This document shows, one piece after another, positions 9,533 through 19,163 of a DNA stretch of 64,000 nucleotides (within the stretch, counting starts at the first letter, position 1; each line of letters opens with the position of its first letter). The stretch covers positions 6,225,204-6,289,203 of the forward strand of contig NC_049997.1 in the NCBI RefSeq assembly GCF_000003815.2, given 5' to 3'. The DNA is from Branchiostoma floridae. Lineage: Eukaryota; Chordata; Leptocardii; Amphioxiformes; Branchiostomatidae. The notes beneath the pieces were generated by a model that worked only from the letters and a program-made list of their open reading frames with translations, did not search any database and was not told the DNA's origin. The translations under genes were made by a program, and so were the position numbers.

Positions 9533-12500
9533 TGTGTGTGTGTGTGTGTGTGTGTGTGTGTCAGTGTGTGTATGTGTGTGTATGCATTGTGTGTGTGAGT
9601 GAGAGAGAGAGAGAGAGAATGTTATCTTGCCTTAACAAATTTCCTTACCAGGTTTAGGAATGACAGGCACTTTCTCCTTGATCTTGTCCCCAGTGGCAAA
9701 CATGGGTGAGATGAAGTTTGTGGCACCTCCGGTACTGCCCTGCAAGAAAGGAGAGTACAAATTTATCAAGATTGCAATGTTGCAAGTAAACTTAATTTCA
9801 CGGTTCATGTCTTTTCTATGGGAACTCTCTGTATGTCTTTCATAGCATGAGTGTTTATCAATGGACAAGTAAGGTTTCAACCAACATTACATGAGTCCAT
9901 TGAGCATTTACTCATGCCACTCTAGATTATGGCTAAGTGGTGACCGCGTAGCGCAGTGGGACCGTGTTCGCCCCGTGACCGAGAGGTTGCGGGTTCGAAT
10001 CCGCCTACCGTGTTACCGATCTTGTGCCCTTGGGAAAGGCACTTTACACGACTTTCCTCACTTTACTCAGGTGAAAATGAGTACCTAGCTTCGGCTCACG
10101 GTGATTAACATCATTCACCCGGACGGGAGACCTGGTGCATATGAAAGGGTGTGTCATCCTGTAAGGGGCGGTATAACCCTGTCGTGCGCAAACATGTGCG
10201 AACATGTGCGATCACGTCGACCGATGATGTATGTTCGTCTGTATCTCTGTGGATCTGCCGCTACCAGCCCAAAGCTGCCTAGGTAGATCCGTGTAATGAG
10301 TTGTATCATTGGCAAATAAGTAAAATAAAATAAAATAAATAAGTAGCTATATGACTTAAGCATATAGTATTATACATATACATTACATATATTTGAAAAT
10401 ATGGAGACACACAAGAAAACAAAACATAACAACATGCCAAAAATAAAACCTCCATTTACATGTACCTTCTTTTGCAGACTTCTAGCAACACCTATTTTGC
10501 AGGAATGCTGACTTGTGATTTTTAACATGGACTCAGGTTCTCTGACGTTGGGACAGTTCTGCCCTTGCCAGAACTCCTTTCCCATCATTACAGATGCTTA
10601 GTCCATGTTGAAAATCACAAATCAGCACTGCTAGAAGTCTGCAATGCAGGCTACACTACATAGAAGTAAAACGTTACAGACTACAGACTAAAGTACTATA
10701 TGATAATTCTCTACTCACCTCGTTTAAGTACAGCATGAGCGTGAGGTAGCTCCTGTACTCAGAACTATACTCACCTCGTTTAAGTACAGCATGAGTGTGA
10801 GGTAGCTCCTGTACTCAGAACTGTACTCACCTCGTTTAAGTACAGCATGAGTGTGAGGTAGCTCCTGTACTCAGAACTGTACTCACCTCGTTTAAGTACA
10901 GCATGAGTGTGAGGTAGCTCCTGTACTCAGAACTGTACTCACCTCGTTTAAGTACAGCATGAGTGTGAGGTAGCTCCTGTACTCAGAACTGTACTCACCT
11001 CGTTTAAGTACAGCATGAGTGTGAGGTAGCTCCTGTACTCAGAACTGTACTCACCTCGTTTAAGTACAGCATGAGTGTGAGGTAGCTCCTGTACTCAGAA
11101 CTGTACTCACCTCGTTTAAGTACAGCATGAGTGTGAGGTAGCTCCTGTACTCAGAACTGTACTCACCTCGTTTAAGTACAGCATGAGTGTGAGGTAGCTC
11201 CGGTACTCAGAACTGTACTCACCTCGTTTAAGTACAGCATGAGTGTTAGGTAGCTCCTGTACTCAGAACTGTACTCACCTCGTTTAAGTACAGCATGAGT
11301 GTGAGGTAGCTCCTGTACTAAGGATAAGGGAGAAATTCTTTGTACACAACCAGTGGGTACTTACATAGCTTACGTTTCGATGTCTCTCAGACACCTTCGT
11401 CAGAGCTTCTAACTGGAGTTCTGCTTCTCACCGCTATATGTAGCCGATGTAGGTGGCGCTTTTGCGGTGAGAAAACAATCCCAAACGTGGCTTAGTTTGT
11501 ATCCCCCTTCGTCCCGGTTCATCACTGGGGTTGACTTTCTTATCCAGATGGCCTCCTTAATCCACCGTGCCCGCCTATTGTCTTCCCTGTCTATGACCTT
11601 CGCCCCCTCCCAGTCAATTACGCAATTGTTCCTGGCGATATGGTCTGTAACTGCCGACTTCTTTTCTTCTTTGAGCGCAAGTCTTTTCTGTGATCTTGTG
11701 TATCTTGTGGCATCTATGTTGTTGGCTTCTTTCTTGTGTTCTTCTAACCTCGTCCCAAAAGTCCTTCCTGTTTCACCAATATACACCTGATCACAGCTCT
11801 GGCACGGGATTCTGTACACACAGTCTGTTTTGGCTAAGTCCTCCTGTTTGTCCTTAGGATGCACTAACAGACTTCTCAGTGTTGTTTTGGGTTTGACTGC
11901 AGTGGCTATCCCGTGTTTCCGAAATACCCTTTCCAAAGGTTCCGTGACTCCTTTGACGTAAGGGATGATCACCATACCTTTCGACTTTTCCTGTTGTTTA
12001 GTGCTCAGTTCTTTCTGTTTAGGTCTCTTCTTCTGTTGTTCCACTTTGTTGAAGGCCCATTGAGGGTAGCCACAGCGTGTGAGGGCTCTCTTGACATGTT
12101 GTGTTTCCTGTTCTTTGTCCTGGTCTTCAGTGGTGACGGTGTTGCATCGGTCCAACAGGGTACGGATTACTCCTAACTTTTGGTGCAGAGGGTGGTGGGA
12201 CTGGAAGTTAAGGTATTGGTCTGTGTGCGTACTCTTCCTGTACACCAAAAGTTTCACTGTGCCATCCTCCTTATGCACTAGAAGGGTGTCAAGGAAAGGT
12301 AGTGTGCCTTCCTTCTCCTCTTCATACGTAAACTGTATGTTGCCGGTGGGGTCGATGCTGTTAAGGTGGTCTGTGAGCTCTTGCTGGGCTCCTGTACTAA
12401 GGTCAGACAGTATACTCACCTCGTTTAAGTACAGCATGAGTGTGAGGTAGCTCCTGTACTCAGAACTGTACTCACCTCGTTTAAGTACAGCATGAGTGTG

Positions 12501-15500
12501 AGGTAGCTCCTGTACTCAGAACTGTACTCACCTCGTTTAAGTACAGCATGAGCGTGAGGTAGCTCCTGTACTCAGAAATGTACTCACCTCGTTTAAGTAC
12601 AGCATGAGCGTGAGGTAGCTCCTTTCCCCGTTTTCCCGGCGGTAACTCCCGTCCATGTGTGGATGGAAGTAGTTACCTGGACCGTACTTCAGAAATCTCA
12701 GTCTGTGTGACACAAAACACATGATTGTAATAAAACTATGTGTCTTATATCTTAAAAATATATCAATACCACTTCTCTTTTCATATGCCCAAGGAGCTTT
12801 TATGAGAAGGAAAGAGAACAAAATCATTTATGATAAAAGCTCCTTGATGTGCCTGAAAATAGGTTGCAACTTTTTTCAAGGCCAAGATTTTTTAAATTTT
12901 GATACAGTTTGGGCAAAAATGGTCAAATAATAGATTAGATGGAGGAAAAACAAAAGAGAAAGTAGAGGACAATATTTGCAATGCAGTGCATACAACACAT
13001 GTATGCATGTAATATTACATGGCTTAACAACAGAATAGAGCAAATAGAAAGTTATACATGTACATACTTTCAACAAGAGGCTTTTCAACACTGACTGATT
13101 CTGATCTGAATTTATTTTATCAATTACATGAAAACAAAAAGCTTTACCTCTCGTTGAGCCCCAGCACCTTCCTCCTGGCCCATCTACGAGGCACGTACTG
13201 TTTGATTCTCTCCCAGATCTGCTCTGCTCTCTCCGTGGAGTCCATGATGCATCGCTCACTGTTCCTATAGTCTGTGGCCAGGATCTGTCTACAAGGGGAA
13301 AATGTGAGATAATTTTCAGAAGCAAGGAAAAGTAGCTTTCAAAAAATACATTCTGTATTCAGGGCCCAAAATACTTTTTTCAGCCAGGTTGTCCATGTGG
13401 CAACCTGAGTCAAAAGCCGGGGCTGAGGTTGCGCCATCAGCATTTCAGGTTGCCCCACTTTCAAATTGTTACTTTCTTCAAATCAGCTACTTATCCATTA
13501 TCTTTTCTTCCAGCTATATGTAACTAATTGTACTATGTTTTATGTTATCAAAAAAATGGATACAAAAGCTTATGCATGTTAAGGTGGGGAAAAAGCTGCG
13601 AGTGTTCCAACAGCAAAATTTCAGGTTGCTCAGTGTGCAATCTGGGTTTAAAATCAAGTTGCGCAAAGCAAAATGTGGTTGCATTTTCAAGTGGGCAAGT
13701 GGGTATTTCGAGCCCTAGTACTGTATATTTCTAAAAGGCTATTCATCCATCTATTCATTTCATTGTTATTTGTACAAATTAACCCTAGGCGGAGTCAAGA
13801 TGACGTGTGGACCTGCTCTTGCCTTGGGCTTAAACTGCTAAATGTTGGTGGAAAGTCAATGAATAACTTTAATACAGTTAACAAATGACAAAGTTTAAAA
13901 AAAAATGAGAAAATGTTTTCTCTGTTTTGAGGTTTGAAGAGACTGTCTATTGTTGGGGCGAAAAATCACTGTCTCCAAGTGTCTTAAGTATCAGGTACAT
14001 GTGACAAACTCCAAGAGCTAAAGGAAGCTTGCAGGATGCAGAAAAAAGGTGAAGAAAGACTGAATGCAGCTATAGGACTTTCCAAAGACTATCACAGGAC
14101 TTTCAAACTTGTCACATATGTAGCTGAGAAAGAGAATGCCCAATCCATATTGATTATGCAAATGATGACCTCATTTACATAATCAATGAGTAAACATGAA
14201 CTTGTTGACAGATTATGATTTTTGGTATGAAGATAGCCTAAGTGAAGACTTACATAGTGGGATGCTTATTATGCAAATCAACAGCAAATTTACATAATTA
14301 ATGAGGAAAGTTTACAAATCCAAGTGGCATTCCACGATAGGACTTTCAAAGTTGTCACCTATGTAACTGACAAAGGTAACTGAGAAAAGCAGCATAACTT
14401 TAAATTTTGACATCTCGTGTTCTGGACATGCTGTGGTCATGATTTTTGAGTGGTAGATAGCATTGAGGTCTTCTGATGAGAGAAGTGTCTTGAGCTCAGT
14501 CAAGTCAGTGAAAGGGGCTTCAAGTTCAAGATTAGAATACAGTGACTGATGATGATGGCACAAGTACCTTCCTCCTCCAACATTGAGCATGGCAACTTCA
14601 TATCCTTGGTCTTCTGTCTGCCGAATCAGCTCTTCACATTCCTGAAAAAAATACAAAAAAATCATCCTGGCTAAAAGTCTGGTTTCCAAGATAGATATTA
14701 ACTTACTCTCTAAGGTACTCTGATGACCTACACAGTGCCATTCTCCTATACAGAGGGACCACAGTCGTGTCAAAACGGCTTGTGTTACCTCTGCTTTCTT
14801 GTGCAATCAGACCAGTTAGGGAGCGCCCTACTTATAAATATTAATGAGCTTGCCCTTATATGGGCAGTCAGCCGTTGGGGATCGGGCGTAGGCATGGTGA
14901 GCAAACAAAGCCATGGTAATACGTAACATGATTGGCTGATAGCTTCCCAGGGGCCTTTGCGAGACAGCTTGCGACAACAACAAGCCCAAGAAAGCCCTAT
15001 TCTCTGATTGGTTGACAGCTTGTTTGTAGCGACAATCATAATAGCCACTAATAGGGCATGGGATAGCAGGGCCCCATAAGGTAATGCCGTTGGGGACCGG
15101 GTGTTAGGAGGATGCACAGTGCCAGCCCTTAAGACAGAGGCTGCTAGCTTAGCTGCCATCAAGCCTTTACATTTGAATACACAGTGAGTGTGTGAGTGTG
15201 AGAGTGAGAGAATTGATGAGTGAGTCAGGGTGAATGAGTGAGTGGGTGAATGAGTGAATGAGCAAGCAAGTAAGTGCATGCGTGAGTAGTGAGTGAGTGA
15301 GTAATTATATATAACGTTGTGTATAAAATATTGTATGTATTCTTCATAGAAAGACTGGAGAGTGTACAGAGGCGAGGAACCAAGTTTATCCTCAACAATT
15401 ACCAAACTTACTACACGTACAAAGACAGGCTGCTCAGTTGCTCACTTTTACCCTTGTCATATAGACGTGAAATTTTAGATTTAGTTTTCATTTTCAAATG

Positions 15501-16739
15501 TTTCTTAGGATATTACGAAATAGATGTCAACAATTACTTAACTTTCCCACATCCTCTCCTTAGATCACATGATCAGGCCAAGTTAACCCCAGGCAAATGT
15601 AATACTACTACCTTTAAGTACTCATTTTTTCTTAGAATTGCTCACATTTGGAATTCTCTCCCTACAGAAATAAGACAACTCAGGCTAATCCCAGACTCAT
15701 CAATTAGGCGCTTTAAGCAAGACATTTCAGGCCATTATCTATCCCTTTTGTCAACACACTTCGACGCTCATAAAACTTGCACATGGACCACTTGTTGAAA
15801 ATGCTGTCTGACATAGTTAACTCGACATGTTTCTTCAATACCATTACTTTATATCTCTAAGACTTTCACTTACAGTTTGGTTGTATCAATTCCTCTTTGT
15901 TTTTACTGCTATTCAGATAATTTCTTAGAATGTTTTGTCAATTATGTGAATGTATTAAGTATTAGTTATGTGCTCTTATTTGTCACACATGTATTTTTGT
16001 TTTTTAAATGTACCCTGGAGGTGGCGGCCCTGAAAAGGATATGCTAATCCTGTTGCCGTCACCTTTCAGATTCCTTCTGAAAAAGCTTAATAAATAAAAA
16101 ATAGCTTTGTTATTCAGTATAAGTTAGACATCCAGGTCATATAAGAATAACGCCAAAAGCTGTTACTAAAGCAACTGGATATGATTTGGGAAATGGTCAG
16201 ACGTTTCATACAACACCCAAATGTCTTCTGTCAGTGATATCATATCGGTGTCACTTAATGAAAGACATTATAATAGGGGGGTTGTCTGAAACGTCTGACC
16301 ATTTCCAATATCTTACCCAGTTGCTTGTGTAACGCTGGTTCATCTTTATCTGGGGGTAACCTATATTCGTTGTCTGTAAGTAAAAATGTATTTAGGGATA
16401 TTAAGTCGATGGACGGTGGTTTCAAATAGGAACATTTTGAAAATATTGCAAATTTGAAACCACTGTCAGCAGACTTAATATTCCTAAGTAAAAGTGCTGT
16501 TTTTAAAGACAACGGATAAAGGTCACCCCACGGATAAAGGTGAACGAGCATTAACTGCTTTTTGGCATTTGCAATCCAGTGTTCCTCACCTTTTTTGAGA
16601 AGACGTTATCGACGATGAAGGCCAGTTTGTCGTTCTGGAAGTCCCCCGGGAGGTTGATGTCCTTGCGCTGACCGTGCAGCTGTACATCCACCTCCGACAG
16701 GGTCCGCAGGTCTGCCGGGGATCCACTGGTGTTCCCCAT
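9039..16739 (-). CDS. 2-oxoglutarate/Fe(II)-dependent dioxygenase, prolyl-4-hydroxylase-like
   Basis: Six coding exons in transcription order: 16739-16590, 14641-14568, 13288-13148, 12702-12588, 9739-9649 and 9175-9039. All have AG/GT borders and consistent phases, giving 235 residues. The Fe-binding pair is H137-x-D139 in FHPHMDG; the distal histidine is H202 in IYHEG and the 2OG-binding lysine is K212, ten residues on, the spacing of collagen-type P4H domains. Other family words are NSERCIMDS, LRFLKYGPGNYF and YLTLMLYLNE. The enzyme should use O2 and 2-oxoglutarate to hydroxylate a substrate I cannot name. No signal peptide or membrane segment is obvious. The start chosen is ATG at 16739; the frame is open upstream to an ATG at 16808, so a longer N-terminus or a non-coding first exon near 18 kb is possible. 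The exon-4 donor is amplified into a minisatellite carrying a retroelement. The C-terminus ends in six glutamates encoded by a GAG repeat. Confidence 0.9.
9490..9620 (+). repeat. (TG)n/(GA)n microsatellite
   Basis: Long TG tract followed by a short GA tract. It lies in the last intron of the dioxygenase gene, about 30 bp from the donor of exon 9739-9649. Confidence 0.9.
9941..10344 (+). mobile_element. tRNA-derived SINE
   Basis: The 5' end looks like a tRNA. It has an A-box-like gtagcgcagtggg and a B-box ggttcgaatccgc about 45 bp later, followed by a tRNA-unrelated body (cttgggaaaggcactttacac) and an A-rich aaaataaaataaaataaat tail. A second copy lies on the minus strand at about 19950-20383. 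It is intronic to the dioxygenase gene. Confidence 0.85.
11324..12387 (-). mobile_element. 5'-truncated Penelope-like retroelement inserted in the minisatellite
   Basis: The minus-strand insert is flanked by a 15-bp direct repeat, gctcctgtactaagg, at 11309-11323 and 12388-12402, which is the target duplication. It interrupts the 56-bp array. It encodes the end of a Penelope-type protein and carries a hammerhead-like fold at its 3' end. A related 3' fragment is at 28738-28898. Confidence 0.9.
11348..11420 (-). ncRNA. hammerhead ribozyme-like motif of the Penelope-like element
   Basis: On the minus strand the order is ctgacga, a stem ggtgtct-gag-agacatc, then gaaa, then a short stem III acgta-agc-tatgt, then A, giving a GTA cleavage triplet. 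Flanking ccagt and actgg can form the outer part of stem I. This matches the CUGANGA / stem II / GAAA / stem III hammerhead order. Penelope-like elements are known to carry hammerhead motifs. Activity is untested. Confidence 0.7.
11409..12402 (-). pseudogene. Penelope-like element ORF remnant: RT end plus GIY-YIG endonuclease
   Basis: About 330 residues remain, lacking the catalytic reverse-transcriptase core. The N-terminal part (LPFLDTLLVHKEDGTV, STHTDQYLNFQSHHP) matches the end of Penelope-type reverse transcriptases. After a Lys/Gln-rich linker comes the GIY-YIG nuclease domain with CVYRIPCQSCDQVYIGETGR and a following RLEEHKK helix. The frame stays open into the flanking minisatellite, so the longest reading frame starts with MLYLNE, a piece of host exon 4 translated through its donor. 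That fusion is a chance of insertion unless transcripts show otherwise. The element is truncated at its 5' end and should be immobile. Confidence 0.88.
13360..13717. mobile_element. hAT-like MITE (CAGGGCCCAAAATAC ... TTTCGAGCCCTAG)
   Basis: The ends cagggcccaaaatac and gtatttcgagccctag are imperfect inverted repeats like those of the elements at 27-881 and 62438-62796. The interior is rich in caggttgc words. Flanks share ctgtat on each side without an exact 8-bp duplication. Intron 3 of the dioxygenase gene. Confidence 0.5.
13985..14345. repeat. dispersed A/T-rich repeat with tttacataatcaatga words
   Basis: The phrase tatgcaaatca-cagcaaatttacataattaatgag recurs here twice in related form. 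It also resembles 26040-26185 upstream of ninjurin B. No ends or coding content could be defined. Confidence 0.4.
15180..15310 (+). repeat. (GAGT)n-type microsatellite
   Basis: Degenerate tgagtgag and gaatgagtga repeats. They are followed within 40 bp by a LINE remnant. Confidence 0.8.
15346..16103 (+). mobile_element. 5'-truncated non-LTR retrotransposon (LINE), 3' end
   Basis: An open frame of about 150 residues shows the end of a LINE reverse transcriptase: ERLESVQRRGTKFIL, DRLLSCSLLPLSYRR, then WNSLPTEIRQL and FKQDISGHY. The WNSLP word and trailing FK helix are standard in CR1/L2-like elements. An untranslated tail follows and ends aataaataaaaaa. It lies in intron 1 of the dioxygenase gene, in antisense orientation, and is dead because of its 5' truncation. 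Confidence 0.85.
16169..16323. repeat. foldback element with long arms
   Basis: The left arm gcaactggatatg...ggaaatggtcagacgtttc pairs with the right arm gaaacgtctgaccatttcc...atatcttacccagttgc. The loop is about 80 bp. It abuts the next MITE copy directly. Confidence 0.7.
16330..16553. mobile_element. TAACGCTAGTTCACC-family foldback MITE, copy 2
   Basis: Ends taacgctggttcatcttta and aaaggtgaacgagcatta. It lies in intron 1 of the dioxygenase gene, only 36 bp from the donor of exon 16739-16590. Confidence 0.75.
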
Positions 16740-16819
16740 CCGGTCTGCAGGGTTGGAGCTAGTCATGTAAGAGTTAAAGTTAAATAAGGTTAAAGTTTGC
16801 CCATACATCTAAGATGCGT

Positions 16820-17062
16820 AGGGTGGCGCCCATCTCCACTTTGAAGCCCTTGGGCCACACATGTGCAAGCCACTACAGCAGGGGGCTGGTCCGCTGGTAG
16901 TGATGTGTGTTTAACTTCCATACTCTTCCTCATTAGTGCTGAGTGTTAAGCAGAGAAAGCAGCATGTACCATTATTAGAGTCTTTTATGACTCGGCCGGG
17001 GTTCAAACTCACGACCTACCGAATGCAAGGCAAACACTCTACCCACTCGGCCATTGTACCAG
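16820..17062 (-). mobile_element. tRNA-derived SINE, second family
   Basis: On the minus strand the unit starts tggccgagtgggtagagtg (A-box-like). The B-box-like gtgagtttgaacccc follows about 30 bp later. A body containing agcactaatgaggaagag follows. A similar body is found at about 30520-30720. Confidence 0.7.
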
Positions 17063-17108
17063 TCAATGTACTGTCATCAGTCATGGAAGAGCAACAGGTG
17101 AAAATGAG

Positions 17109-17330
17109 TAACGCTAGTTCACCTTTATCCGATGGGTAACCTTTATCCGTTGTATACACATTTGTAGTATTCATGGTTATTTATAAGTCGACAGACAGCT
17201 GTTTCAGACTGGAGTGCTATGAAAAAAATGTAATTTGAAACCAACGTCCGTCGACTAGATATTCCCAATTACATAACTTTTAAAAACAACGGATATAGGT
17301 TACCATGTGGACAAAGGTGAACTACCGTTA
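17109..17330. mobile_element. TAACGCTAGTTCACC-family foldback MITE, copy 3
   Basis: Ends taacgctagttcaccttta and caaaggtgaactaccgtta. The interior pairs on itself. It lies between the dioxygenase gene and ninjurin A, which are divergently transcribed. Confidence 0.75.
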
Positions 17331-17394
17331 CTTAGATTTAGTTATATAACTTAATAGGGGCTGTCCCTTGGATAAGATGTTAAATAAGATGTTG

Positions 17395-17610
17395 ATGGGT
17401 CGTTCGGTGTAATATAACGAGCTGCTCCCGCGCCGCGTGCCTGGGAAGCTGGTGTGTTACGCTGAACGGCATTTATACCGGCCATATATAGACACAGAAA
17501 CGGAGGTCCCGTGTTTGGTGACAGAACCCATTAACGCGTTAAAGATTCTACCCATCACACCTTTTGTAATGGGGGCATGCCCTGGTGTGCGATGGTGCAA
17601 ACCTTACAGC
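17395..17610. repeat. SINE-like dispersed repeat fragment
   Basis: It carries gcgccgcgtgcctgggaagctggtgtgttacgc-type sequence, which reappears at about 62170-62240. It also has ggaggtcccgtgtttgg and gtgcgatggtgc words, which reappear inside the SINE at 19950-20383. Ends not defined. From here to about 18120 nothing else is recognisable. Confidence 0.5.
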
Positions 17611-18119
17611 TTTTAATCTAGGCATGTACATGTACAAGTCTTCAGCATATTGAAGTTGGTAGCCTCAAAAGAAAGAATAAGAAGCTTTTAATTAATAACA
17701 ACACTTGGAAGGCCAGACCAATTAAATTAGTTACCTCTCAGATTTTTTGCAGAAAAAAAAATACACCATTATTAAGAATGTCACTATGTCAGGGAAATAC
17801 AGTCATTCACATCGCATACTTTTCTCTACCCCTTACATCTGCTTGAAGATCAAACTGAAAGGAAAGTCACACATAGATAAATGCAATTGCACTTTTCTAA
17901 CAGACTCACTTACGTTCTAGATCTCTTGACAAAAGGCGACCAACAAGTCCGTAAAAATGCGACTGTGCAGGGACAGGGCTCAGTCCGACTATTGCCGACT
18001 GTTTGAAGACATCATGATCATTATATTTCAATCTCTTTCCTGTCTCTCTCCTTCCTGAAAATCTTAGTACTGACATTCGCAGCAAGCTCGGCTGCTTTTA
18101 TAGTGGTCCCCTATTCTCG

Positions 18120-18530
18120 GACCATGAAGTCATCGCTAAAACAGACAAGTATAAACAACACTCAGCACTTACCGCGAACTTCCCGTCATGTATTCAGTCG
18201 TCATCGTGAAAACGCCTTCTGTACCACGTCGCCACTCAGATGACTCAGAGCTCCAAAATAAACCTAATACTCTAAAATTATTCCACCTTTAAGTCGATTC
18301 CATGGTATCTCTGTAAGCTATAGATGGGAGAGCAAAGCTTGTGACTTGGTGCAAGTAGGACTTTTGCTCGTTTTGAAGCGTAAAGCAGTTTCAGATGATG
18401 CTTTTGTCTCTACTTCAAGCTTGTTGCTACTTCCGCGTAAACAGGTGTTTGACCTCTGACCTAGAGGATGCTGTGCAACAGCGCTACTAATTCACAGCGG
18501 AATGGCCGTGAAACGCAGTAAAAGTTTTTC
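18120..18530. repeat. segment duplicated at 23790-24245
   Basis: Shared words in the same order include ccaaaataaacctaat, cctt-a-gtcgattc-atg, aacaggtgtttgacctct-acct and gctgtgcaacagcgc, with the equivalent block upstream of ninjurin B. It lies in the gap between the divergent dioxygenase and ninjurin A genes, so it probably belongs to the duplicated upstream region of the ninjurin unit. Confidence 0.6.
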
Positions 18531-18924
18531 GTTGTGAGTACTATAATTTATATGTCGTATAATGTCGTATACCTGTCAACCGACAAGAGGGATAATGGAT
18601 GACTACCGGCAGACTAGCAGCGTGACACAAATTCTCAAACTCAAAGGCCTGCAGTGGCTCCCTCTCTCTGAAAGAAGAAGGAACGTTTCCCTGCCAATCC
18701 ATATGTAGAAGTAGATGTTGACATTTCGCCTATAAGATCCGCTTACAAAAGCTATTGTCCGGAGTTTGATATGATAAAAATATATTTGAAAATACTTCGC
18801 TTGTGCGGGTGTTTTTGCTTCGAACTTACCTCTGAATGGGGAAATAAAAGACAAGAAAATCGTATTTCGGTATTTTCCAACCTTCCTTCAAAAAACCTGT
18901 TTGTAAGTTTATCTATATGATCTG

Positions 18925-19163
18925 GGATCATAGGGCCCTGGCTACGAAAGTGTGGTCAGACGAGTTACTACTTGTCGGACAAGTTACTGTCCACAAAAGG
19001 TGGGTTCCCCCATGGGAACATTTATCTCGTGCATCGAAGGGACGGGGAACTGAAAGCAAAGGGCGTCGCTTGTGTTTGTCTTCGACAGCTTGGAGAATTC
19101 CCGATCAAGAAGCCGCTAGCGTCTTTAGAAAGTGAAACGACACCACAACTGTGACTTGTCGAG
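18925..19163 (+). promoter_or_regulatory. 5' leader of ninjurin A, shared with ninjurin B
   Basis: The block before the start codon is recognisably paralogous to 28260-28551 before ninjurin B. Shared words include gtggtc-gac-agt, gggaactgaaa-caaa, cgtcgcttgt and aaagtg-ga-gacaccaca. This suggests a common untranslated leader and possibly promoter. No TATA box is claimed. Confidence 0.5.

Larger units (their letters stand above)
10714..12587 (-). repeat. exon-edge minisatellite copying dioxygenase exon 4 end and donor
   Basis: A 56-bp unit occurs about 11 times at 10714-11323. After a Penelope-like insertion it continues for three or four more units up to the authentic exon boundary at 12588. 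Read on the minus strand, each unit is ctgagtacag, then gagctacctcac...ttaaacgag (34 nt of exon 4, encoding SYLTLMLYLNE), then gtgagtac. Each unit therefore carries a perfect splice donor and an AG before the exon piece. Copies differ by only a few bases. Confidence 0.93.

Noticed and set aside
9490-9657. Cysteine-rich frames over TG microsatellites (also near 2200, 32300, 32860 and 60130)
   Set aside because: Cys-Val repeats are the automatic translation of TG repeats, with no start context or conservation.
9943-10010. A tRNA-like sequence with A and B boxes
   Set aside because: It continues into a SINE body with an A-rich tail and has a second copy at 20383, so it is the head of a SINE and not a tRNA gene.
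10714-11323. Regular 56-bp array resembling a CRISPR
   Set aside because: The whole unit is repeated, with no variable spacers, and it matches the adjacent coding exon and donor in a eukaryotic gene.
15319-15798. 159-codon frame as a host gene
   Set aside because: The WNSLP and ERLESVQRR words and the following A-rich tail identify it as the end of a LINE.
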